Below, piece after piece: positions 36,720 to 44,352 of a DNA stretch of 64,000 nucleotides (the first letter of the stretch is position 1; each line of letters begins with the position of its first letter). This stretch comes from Rhizobium sp. CIAT894. GTDB lineage: Bacteria > Pseudomonadota > Alphaproteobacteria > Rhizobiales > Rhizobiaceae. The notes beneath the pieces were generated by a model that saw only the letters and a program-made list of their open reading frames with translations, was not told where the DNA came from and ran no database searches. The position numbers and the translations under genes are program-made. The stretch lies in the NCBI RefSeq assembly GCF_000172795.2, contig NZ_CP020947.1, positions 3,475,001-3,539,000 on the forward strand, read 5' to 3'.

Positions 36720-37742
36720 ATGAGCTATAGGGCTTCCGCCGCCAGTATCTCGCATTACGCCAAAGCCCGCCTGCGCCGGTCGCTCAAGGCTCGTCAGCTT
36801 CGCTACGACCTGCTGCGCAGCGGGCTCAAGCAAGCGCGTCACGTCGTCGTCTGCGTCATCCGCGACGAGGGGCACCGGCTGGCATTCTTCCTCCAGTATT
36901 ATCGCGATCTCGGCTTCGAGCACTTCATCTGCATCGACAACGGCTCGACCGATGGCACGGTGGAGCTGCTGTCCAGCTTCGACGATGTCTCTCTTCTTTC
37001 GGCTCACGGGTCCTACAAGGCGGCGAGATTCGGAAACGACTGGATCAACGAAGTCATCAACCGGCACTGCCGCGGGAAATGGGTTCTCTATGTCGATGCG
37101 GACGAGTTCCTGGTCTATCCGCATTGCGACACACGGCCGATCGATCAATTGACCGCCTATATCGATTCCACCGGCGGCCATTCGCTGCGCGCTGTCATGA
37201 TCGACATGTATAGCCCGAATCCCGTTCTCGAAAACATCTGCGAACCCGGCCGCAATCCGCTTGAGGTCTGCAATCTCTTCGACCGATCCGGCTACGTCGC
37301 GCATTTCGACAAACGCAACTGGACGATATGGATCAAGGGAGGCGTTCGCGGGCGCGTCTATTTCCACGACAGGCTCTGGGACGGCCCCGCGCTCAACAAG
37401 ATACCTCTCGTCTATGTGACGGGGGAACGTCTTTTTCTCAAGTCGTCACACCAGGTCTGGCCACTCTCTCTGAATCTGGGCGACATGCACGGAGCGCTCG
37501 GCGTATCCGGCGCGCTGCTGCATTTCAAGTTCCTGTCGACCTTCGTGCATAAGGTTGCCGACGCAGCGCACCGATCCCAGCACACGGAGGAATATACGGT
37601 ATATTCCGCGGGCAAAGACATGGACGACTTCGTCTATGACGATACGGGCACCTATAGAAGCTGGAAAGACCTCTCCGATCACGGTCTCATCCAGGGTGAA
37701 GGGTGGAAATACTGGAGGAATGCAGCAGAAAGCGATGTCTGA
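36720..37742 (+). CDS. Glycosyltransferase family 2-like protein (Glyco_tranf_2_4/GT92 type)
   Basis: A 340-residue protein. HVVVCVIRDEGHRLAFFLQYYRDLGFEHFICIDNGSTDGT (about 41-80) is the typical start of this group, in which the RDE and DNGSTDGT segments bind the nucleotide. The acidic metal motif is WVLYVDADEFLVYP (about 121-134). Later parts (FDKRNWTIWIKGG, LLHFKFLSTF) also recur in the group. It is found in many rhizobial surface-polysaccharide loci. The Shine-Dalgarno site is weak (AGGA). Confidence 0.82.
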   Translation: MSYRASAASISHYAKARLRRSLKARQLRYDLLRSGLKQARHVVVCVIRDEGHRLAFFLQYYRDLGFEHFICIDNGSTDGTVELLSSFDDVSLLSAHGSYKAARFGNDWINEVINRHCRGKWVLYVDADEFLVYPHCDTRPIDQLTAYIDSTGGHSLRAVMIDMYSPNPVLENICEPGRNPLEVCNLFDRSGYVAHFDKRNWTIWIKGGVRGRVYFHDRLWDGPALNKIPLVYVTGERLFLKSSHQVWPLSLNLGDMHGALGVSGALLHFKFLSTFVHKVADAAHRSQHTEEYTVYSAGKDMDDFVYDDTGTYRSWKDLSDHGLIQGEGWKYWRNAAESDV

Positions 37743-37880
37743 GGTTCGCAGCCGCAACGGATGGGTCAAGGGGGTTGTCCGACAGTCCAAAATCCGCAGC
37801 GACCGGCGCGGCCGAAAGACACGTGACGCGGTAGCGGCGGATCACGGGAGTTTTCCTCTGCTCCCTCCACGGAGCGAAGC

Positions 37881-38633
37881 TCAGACGAGGGACGTCTCCC
37901 CCTCGGCATAAGCTTCAAGCGCTTTCCGATTGAGAATACGGATTTTGCCTTGCGTCCCGTCGACCACTTTGCTCTCGCGCAAGCGCCGCAGGCACTGGTT
38001 GACCTTTTCACGCGACGCCGGCAGCGTCGCGGCCAGGTCATGTTGGGAGATAATCAGTTCATCGCCGCTGTTCTGCGCATCCGTTCGGTACAAGGAGGAA
38101 AGACGCAATAACGTCCAGGCCAATCTCTGCCTCAAATTCGATCCGGCGTTGGAAATGATCCTCAGCTCGAGTTCGGAAACACGCGCCAGCGCCTTCGACA
38201 GGATCTTCACCTGGAATTGCGGATCGTTGGCACATAGGTCCCGCAGCAATCGGCCGTCGAAGTAATGCAGTTCACAATCGGACGAGGCTCGATATTCGAG
38301 ATTGAGAGATTGCTTGCGCAGCACCTCCAGCTCGCCGATCAAGCCGCCTTTCGGAATGATCTCCACGATAAACTCCCGCCCATCGGCAAGCGGGGTGCTT
38401 GCCCTCACCATTCCGCGATGGACGCGGGCGAACATATCGATGAGGACGCCAGCGCCGGCAATAACCTCCCCGCGGCGAAATTTTCGAACACTCGTGCGGC
38501 AAAACGGAAACTCGTGATCCAAATCCGCCCGGCGGCCGTATTCGTGACCTGCAGGCCCGCAAGTAACCGCTTCACCCGTTCGCGGAGCACTTTCCTCAGT
38601 CCTGCCGCCTCGGATGTTAATCATCCCGTCCAT
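37881..38633 (-). CDS. Crp/Fnr-family regulator (copy B)
   Basis: A 250-residue paralogue of the regulator at 27093-27830, with the same barrel (FRRGEVIAGAGVLIDMFARVH) and an almost identical helix-turn-helix (LIISQHDLAATLPASREKVNQCLRRLRESKVV), so both probably bind the same DNA sequence. Differences cluster in the first 40 residues and in the effector-facing loop and dimer helix. ATG 38633 has GGAG 9 bases upstream and matches the copy A start; the frame is open to 38708. It is divergent from the degenerate transferase, as copy A is from the intact one. Confidence 0.9.
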   Translation of the reverse strand: MDGMINIRGGRTEESAPRTGEAVTCGPAGHEYGRRADLDHEFPFCRTSVRKFRRGEVIAGAGVLIDMFARVHRGMVRASTPLADGREFIVEIIPKGGLIGELEVLRKQSLNLEYRASSDCELHYFDGRLLRDLCANDPQFQVKILSKALARVSELELRIISNAGSNLRQRLAWTLLRLSSLYRTDAQNSGDELIISQHDLAATLPASREKVNQCLRRLRESKVVDGTQGKIRILNRKALEAYAEGETSLV

Positions 38634-39002
38634 TACGAGCAACTCCACGCAGACTAATTGGTTCACCGCCGCCGAAAACATTCGTAATGAGTCAAATTGG
38701 AAAGTCAAATAATAATAATATAAAAATTTCGTGTTAAACTATACATAAATCTGATTGGTCCTCATATTTCAATATATTAAAATTGCCATTGAATTCTATT
38801 GGACGGAAATTTCAGAAGCTATGTGACAATTTTTATACAATTGACAGCGGCCGCACACCGAAAGAATAAATCAAGAAATTCCTGATAAAAATTACAAATA
38901 AAAACAAATTCAATTAATACTCAAACCACGCAGATCGAAATGAATAATTATTTTAAGTATTCACAAGAATTTCTTTGAGGTGTAAGTATTTTATTCACGA
39001 TT
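38634..39002. other. AT-rich divergent promoter region (copy B)
   Basis: No gene is supported. It corresponds to 27831-28221 by position, and both regions end in the conserved GATTATGAC-TTGGT-ACAGAC stretch at the transferase start, but the rest has diverged. Short A/T repeats such as AATAATAATAATA (38709 onward) are present; I see no clear copy of the TTGATCG palindrome. Confidence 0.55.
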
Positions 39003-39711
39003 ATGACCTTGGTCACAGACATCGAGCCTGGATTAAAACAAGCTTTGGCTGTGATTTCTGGGATTCGTTCTAATGAGGACGCGGATGACGGGAAAAAATC
39101 AAGGCATCAACGCAACCCAAACCTGGCGGGATTTCGCCGGAGCCCGACAGAACAGGCATCCCTCCAACTCGTCACAATCCCGCACGATCAGCAGAATTCT
39201 GAAGCGCGCCCTGGATATCCTCATTGCGGCAACTCTTCTATTACTTCTGTCGCCGCTCCTTTTATCGGTGGCCGTCATCGTCACGTTTGGCGACGGGGGG
39301 GCTGTTTTCAATTCCCATCGTCGGATCGGTTATAAAGGAAAAGAGTTTGGTTGCCTGGAATTTCGGACCGTGCATGTAACGGTGATCGGCGATGTATTGC
39401 AGCGCTCAAACCTTGAGAAGCTTCCGCAATTGATCAATGTGCTGCTTGGCCATATGAGCCTCGTCGGTCCCCACGCGATTACAAAAGACGAACTGCCGCG
39501 TTACGGTGAACATGCCGATGCCTATATGTCCGTCCGTCCAGGCCTGACTGGTCATTGGCAGAGCGGTGGGCGCAGCGACATCAGCTATCAAATTTCTCTC
39601 GATGTCGACTATCTGTCCGAATGGACGCTCGCGCGGGATTTCGTGATCATGGCAAGAACGGTGTTTGCCCTGGTTTCCCGGCACGCCCTGCTGCCAAGGC
39701 AGGAGCTGTGA
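39003..39711 (+). pseudogene. Degenerate ExoY/WbaP-type initiating transferase (copy B)
   Basis: Paralogue of the transferase at 28222-29001 with three kinds of damage. The conserved N-terminus (MTLVTD) is in a different reading frame from the body, which is open from 39073 (a start at 39085 has GAGG 6 bases upstream). About 28 residues between the FRT and IGDVLQRS segments are deleted, removing DPRIT. The catalytic Asp-Glu pair SIDELPQ has become NLEKLPQ, and GPRP has become GPHA. The membrane helix and the C-terminal GLTGHWQ-GGR-DISY segment are kept. As it stands it could make a protein of about 208 residues, but sugar-phosphate transfer is very unlikely. Confidence 0.85.
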
Positions 39712-39773
39712 CGTTCTGACACGAGGCCGGGATAGCTCTCGCCGATGTCTCATCCCTGGCGCCAGCCATCGCT

Positions 39774-40073
39774 TTATCCGTGAGGGCGCTTGCCGGTCAC
39801 ATGCGGCCGATCGGCGATGGAGTCCCTCCTCCGGCGTTTTTGGATATGCGCCCATAATGCGAAGGCGAATAGCCCCGCCAGATAACATATTTCCATCAAA
39901 GCAAGCAGCTGGAGGCAAGAAACGCTCGTTTCCCCAAAGGAAGAACCTCTCAGCAGGATCATGGCGCCCCAGGCCGCGACCAGCAGAAATGCGAAAATTG
40001 CGAAGGCCCAGGCGCGAATTGTCGCTCCGGCAGCGACGGAGACTGCAACCACGATGAGGGTGCTTTTCAGCAT
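39774..40073 (-). CDS. Small membrane protein, ExoX/SyrA-like EPS repressor candidate (copy B)
   Basis: A 99-residue paralogue of 35077-35376, with the shared AAGA(S/T)IRAWAFAIFA and LAxMEIxYLAGxF segments and three hydrophobic helices followed by a basic tail (KRRRRDS). AGGAG lies 8 bases before the ATG at 40073; another ATG lies one codon upstream. It converges with the degenerate transferase (62 bases between stops). Because the reading frame is intact while its neighbour is not, it may act on the transferase encoded by copy A. Confidence 0.68.
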   Translation of the reverse strand: MLKSTLIVVAVSVAAGATIRAWAFAIFAFLLVAAWGAMILLRGSSFGETSVSCLQLLALMEICYLAGLFAFALWAHIQKRRRRDSIADRPHVTGKRPHG

Positions 40074-40562
40074 CATTCCTGCTCCTCTCTTCACACCTCC
40101 TTCAAGCCGCCGTCAGCCCTGAATGCATGACGAAACGTGAAGTCGAAACGAGGTCCGATTAAAGTATTTTATCTGTTATCGTTAAAATATTGCTAAGGCC
40201 GCTCAACAAGTCGAACGAGCTACGCCGTGGAATATTCGGCTATTCATCCAGCAAAGGCGCTCTACGCCAAAAAAAATCAAGAAATTCGCAGATATTGCGG
40301 CCGAGAGGATTTAGGCATTGGGGAGCTTAACACAGGAACTATTGATGTGCAGGCGCGGCATTCTCCAATCGAACGGAAGCATTCGTCCGTTGGCGAAAAG
40401 ATGGGGCTGCACATAGGTTTAGGACGCGTGCATTACATTAGAACCGCCGGCTGCCCACCTGCAACGATCGCCACAATAAAAACAGGGTTCGCGGCAATGG
40501 CGAACCCTGCTGATCCCTGGCCGATTAAGCTGCACCGGGAATTGCCGGCCTCGAACGGAAAC
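40074..40562. other. Intergenic region between the ExoX-like gene and the acyltransferase
   Basis: About 490 bases with no gene I can support. Plus-strand frames here belong to a long opposite-strand shadow of the acyltransferase and have no recognisable domain. It contains the acyltransferase terminator at 40476-40509; the rest is AT-rich and unassigned. Confidence 0.5.
40476..40509 (-). terminator. Rho-independent terminator of the acyltransferase gene
   Basis: Perfect 10-base stem (CAGGGTTCGC with GCGAACCCTG) and a 7-base loop; on the minus strand it is followed by TTTTTAT. It lies 54 bases after the acyltransferase stop. Confidence 0.85.
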
Positions 40563-41666
40563 CTATTTCGAAGCCGCCCCGGCCAATTTCGCGCCGCGCT
40601 GAAGGCTGAGGTTTTCAAGCCAGGCGACTTGTTTCCTCAATTTCAGTGCCGGCTTTTCGACGAATCTCCACGAGAGCGCAGCAAAGCAAGTGGCAACGAT
40701 GCTGCAGACGAGGCCATTCAGCAACCAGTTATGCGCCCACGGCCCGAGCGCCACGAACGCCTGTTGGATGGGATAGCCATAGAGGAAGACGCCGTAGGAG
40801 TAGTCGGCTCCCCGCAGAATGCCAAGCTTGCGGGGCGAGGTCAGACCGAGGAAGACCGTGACATATCCCATCGCCGGAATGGCGATGAAGTCCCCGAAGG
40901 AGGTGAACCAATAGACCCACAGGATCACGGCCACCGAGGCGAGGAAAATTCTTACATCCCACAGCACCTTGTCCTTGTAGAGGTAAAAGGTCACCCCTAC
41001 GAGAAAAGCACAAATAAGCAGATTTCCCGACGCGGTCGTGGGCATTGTTGCCCAGTCGCTTTCGTGTTTCCAATACCTTGCGATACCGAAGCCGATGATC
41101 AAAGCCGGCGTGACGATAAGGGCAATCACCCGCCGCCTGACCACGCCGAACACGAAGAGGGCGGCGATCACCATATAACACTCAAGCTCGAAGGGCACGG
41201 TCCAGAGCTGTCCATTCACCATCGCCGCGTCGGGATTATCCAGGAACACTCCGGGAAGATTGAAGTGAATATGCCCGGTGACGTTCAGCAGATAGGTAAA
41301 GAACTGAGGATCGGTGAAGTAGTCACGCAGGTCATACTCCGTATAGATCGCTCCGAGTATAAAGGCAGCCAGCAATACCTCCACCGCGAGAGCGGGATAG
41401 ATCCGGATAAATCGGTTACCGAGAAAAGAGATCAATGTCTTCGACCGTTCAAGACTGCCGGCCACCAGGAAGCCGCTCAACACAAAGAACATGGGCAGCA
41501 CTGACTTCATGAAAGGGCGGAAGGACGACTCCCAAAGAAAAAGGTCATCTCCATACGTGACGCGGGCCGTATGGATCCAAAGCACTGAAAAAGCCAACAG
41601 TAATCGCATGTAATCGAACCCTGTCGGTCGCCCGTTCGCTAGGTCAAGCTTTTCGCCGAGAAACAT
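40563..41666 (-). CDS. Acyltransferase family 3 (OafA/ExoZ-like)
   Basis: A 367-residue inner-membrane O-acyltransferase with about 10 helices. The opening FDYMRLLLAFSVLWIHTARVTYG (about 17-39) carries the catalytic-region His; RFIRIYPALAVEVLL (about 92-106) is the next family block, and GQLWTVPFELECYM (about 155-168) the third. ExoZ of this family acetylates succinoglycan, so this enzyme probably acetylates the EPS made here. ATG 41666 has AAGGGG 5 bases upstream; the frame is open to 41777. It ends the locus and has its own terminator. Confidence 0.9.
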   Translation of the reverse strand: MFLGEKLDLANGRPTGFDYMRLLLAFSVLWIHTARVTYGDDLFLWESSFRPFMKSVLPMFFVLSGFLVAGSLERSKTLISFLGNRFIRIYPALAVEVLLAAFILGAIYTEYDLRDYFTDPQFFTYLLNVTGHIHFNLPGVFLDNPDAAMVNGQLWTVPFELECYMVIAALFVFGVVRRRVIALIVTPALIIGFGIARYWKHESDWATMPTTASGNLLICAFLVGVTFYLYKDKVLWDVRIFLASVAVILWVYWFTSFGDFIAIPAMGYVTVFLGLTSPRKLGILRGADYSYGVFLYGYPIQQAFVALGPWAHNWLLNGLVCSIVATCFAALSWRFVEKPALKLRKQVAWLENLSLQRGAKLAGAASK

Positions 41667-41921
41667 CTGTGCCCCTTTCAGAAGTATTGACGCAGTTTGA
41701 AATGGCGTTCCGTTGTCACGGAGCGGCTGCGATACCCTTGCCGGATTGGCACCGCATGTCAGTGACCACAGGTACATCAGGAAAAAATTGAACGAGAGAG
41801 CCCCCTCTCCCGAAGACGAGATAGCTGACCATCAAGCCAATGGCCCTGTGCTTCCCGAGGTGCCACGCGACGGTCGGAGTGGGAATCCAGGCGATCGGGC
41901 GGCGGATTGGATAAGCAAACT

Positions 41922-44240
41922 ATGAAATTTCTGGCCACCCTGTTCTGTATTGTTCTCACTCTTATCGGATTGGGGCTGATGGGAGGCGGCGCGTGGCTGC
42001 TGAGCCTCGGCGGTTCGCCCTATTATGCGATCGCCGGGCTTACCTATCTGGCGGCCGCACTTCTGCTGTGGCGCCGCAAGACGTCTGGCGGCCTCCTGGT
42101 TCTGTTTGTCGCCGTCTTGACCCTTCCCTGGGCGCTCTGGGAGTCGGGCAGCAATTTCTGGGCGCTCTTTGCCCGCCTGATGTCTCCGATTGCGCTGGCG
42201 GGCTTTGCACTTTTCTTTGCACCACTGCGTTCTCCGACCGCCAACCGGAAGCTCTTCCATGGCGGCGCCCTGCTTGCCGCCATCCTCTTCGTTGCGGGTT
42301 TTAGCCTGGCTTTCACGCCGCACGGCATTGTCCGCCCCTCTCCCGATATCCCCGCCTACAAGACCGCCAAGGGCGACAACGCACCCTCCGACTGGACATC
42401 CTATGGCCGCAGCACGGCAGGAGATCGCTATTCTCCCTTCGATCAGATCAACCGGAGCAATGTCGCCAAACTCGACCTTGCCTGGACATACCGCACCGGA
42501 AAGAGCGAAGGCGCCGATCAGAACACGCCGCTGCAGATCGGCGATACGGTCTACACCTGCACGCCGACAGATGTGATTGCAGCACTGGATGCGGATACTG
42601 GCAGACCCCGCTGGACCTTCGACCCCAAGGCATCAGCGCCCTATTGGCAGCGTTGCCGCGGCCTCGGTTATTACAAGCTGCCGCAGGAGGCTCAATCCGC
42701 CGATGGTCTTTGCAACGAGCGCCTGGTGCAGACAACCATCGATGCCCGCCTCCTGGAGATCGACAGCAAGACCGGCGCGCCCTGCAAGGGCTTCGGAGAC
42801 GATGGCACCGTGCTGCTTTCCCAGGGTATGGGGGAAGTCAAATCCGGCTATTATTTCCAGACGTCGGCGCCACTGATCGCCCGCAATCTGATCGTCGTCG
42901 GAGGCTGGGTCATTGACAATCAGGAGGTTGGCGAGCCCTCGGGCGTCATCCGCGCGTTCAATGTCGTCACCGGCGAGCTCGAATGGGCATGGGATCTCGG
43001 CAATCCCGAGATTACCAAACTTCCGCCGGAGGGTCAGACCTATACGCGGGCCACGCCCAATATGTGGACGACGGCCGCATTCGACGACAAGCTCGGTCTG
43101 ATCTACGCACCGCTCGGCAATACCACCCCGGACTATTACGGCGTCAATCGCCCTGCTTTCGCCGATCGATACAATGCCACGCTGGTGGCCCTCGATGTCA
43201 CGACGGGACGGGAGAAATGGAAATTCCAGACCGTGCATCACGACATCTGGGACTATGACCTCCCGGCTCAGCCGGCTCTGATCGACCTGCCTGATGGCAA
43301 CGGCGCCACCGTGCCTGCTCTCCTGCAGACCACCAAACGCGGGCAGCTTTTCCTGCTAAACCGTCAGACCGGCGCACCGCTTGCCGAAGTTCAAGAGAAG
43401 CCAGTGCCGCAGCAAGGCGGCGCGCCGGAGGAGAAATTGTCTCCGACGCAGCCCTATTCCGTCGGCATGCCGACAATCGGCGCGGACCGCGTGACGGAAG
43501 AGACGGCCTGGGGCCTGACGATGTTCGATCAGCTGGCCTGCCGTATCGCCTTTCGGAAGCTGCGTTATGACGGCGATTTCACCCCGATCGGCACGCAGCA
43601 GGCGATCCAGCAGCCGGGGAACCTCGGCGGCCTCAACTGGGGCAGCATATCGGTCGATTTGCCCAACAACCGCGTCTTCATGAACGATATTCGCGTGCCC
43701 AGCCTCTTCGCGCTCATTCCGCGGCAAGACTATGTCGATTTCGCCCTCACGACGACGGCACACGGCCCCTCCGCCCCGCAGCGCGGCACGCCTTACGGCA
43801 TGTCGACCGAGATGTGGACTTCGAGACTGCGGGTTCCCTGCACGCAACCGCCCTTCGGCACCGTTACCGCCGTGGATCTGACCACCCGCAAGATCGCCTG
43901 GCAGGTCCCGGCCGGGACCGCCGAAGAACTTGGGCCGTTCAAGGTCAAAAGCAATCTGCCGATGCCGATGGGCCTGCCGAGTTACGCCGGCACCTCGGCG
44001 ACCGCCGGCGGCATCGTCTTCTTCGCCGGCTTTCAAGACTATTATATAAGAGCCTATGACGCCGAGAACGGGACCGAGCTCTGGAAATATCCCCTGCCGG
44101 TCGGCTCGAGCGCCACGCCCATGACCTATGTCTCGCCGAAAACCGGCAAGCAATATGTCCTGATATCGGTCGGTGGAGCCCCCTATTCGACAGACGACGG
44201 CGACTACGTCCTGGCGTTTTCGCTGAAGAACGGGGATTAG
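41922..44240 (+). CDS. gcd: Membrane-bound PQQ-dependent glucose dehydrogenase
   Basis: A 772-residue quinoprotein that oxidises aldoses such as glucose to the lactone in the periplasm and passes electrons to ubiquinone; length fits Gcd (about 800). Five N-terminal membrane helices occupy about 1-140, and the PQQ beta-propeller follows, opening with DWTSYGRSTAGDRYSPFDQI (about 162-181). W-motif repeats such as YAPLGNTTPDYYG, TVHHDIWDYDLPAQPALIDL and GGLNWGSISVD are present; the last contains the active-site loop of this family. Quinate/shikimate dehydrogenases are the alternative. The ATG 41922 follows an in-frame TTG at 41907. Gluconate production from it can dissolve mineral phosphate. Confidence 0.93.
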   Translation: MKFLATLFCIVLTLIGLGLMGGGAWLLSLGGSPYYAIAGLTYLAAALLLWRRKTSGGLLVLFVAVLTLPWALWESGSNFWALFARLMSPIALAGFALFFAPLRSPTANRKLFHGGALLAAILFVAGFSLAFTPHGIVRPSPDIPAYKTAKGDNAPSDWTSYGRSTAGDRYSPFDQINRSNVAKLDLAWTYRTGKSEGADQNTPLQIGDTVYTCTPTDVIAALDADTGRPRWTFDPKASAPYWQRCRGLGYYKLPQEAQSADGLCNERLVQTTIDARLLEIDSKTGAPCKGFGDDGTVLLSQGMGEVKSGYYFQTSAPLIARNLIVVGGWVIDNQEVGEPSGVIRAFNVVTGELEWAWDLGNPEITKLPPEGQTYTRATPNMWTTAAFDDKLGLIYAPLGNTTPDYYGVNRPAFADRYNATLVALDVTTGREKWKFQTVHHDIWDYDLPAQPALIDLPDGNGATVPALLQTTKRGQLFLLNRQTGAPLAEVQEKPVPQQGGAPEEKLSPTQPYSVGMPTIGADRVTEETAWGLTMFDQLACRIAFRKLRYDGDFTPIGTQQAIQQPGNLGGLNWGSISVDLPNNRVFMNDIRVPSLFALIPRQDYVDFALTTTAHGPSAPQRGTPYGMSTEMWTSRLRVPCTQPPFGTVTAVDLTTRKIAWQVPAGTAEELGPFKVKSNLPMPMGLPSYAGTSATAGGIVFFAGFQDYYIRAYDAENGTELWKYPLPVGSSATPMTYVSPKTGKQYVLISVGGAPYSTDDGDYVLAFSLKNGD

Positions 44241-44352
44241 CTGCCGGTCATCCTCTCAGCTTCAAGAAACCGGCCGAAGGCAGTAGGGATTTGGCGGCGT
44301 CAACCGTCACTCTGTGCTATTTTGGATCCGACGAGGAACTGAGGTTACGGGC

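Noticed and set aside
38709..38722. AATAATAATAATA run considered as a phase-variable tract
   Set aside because: It lies in a generally AT-rich promoter region, is short, and no reading frame depends on it.
40227..41504. 425-codon plus-strand frame opposite the acyltransferase
   Set aside because: It mirrors the acyltransferase coding strand, has low-complexity charged composition and no domain, while the minus frame has clear membrane motifs and a terminator.
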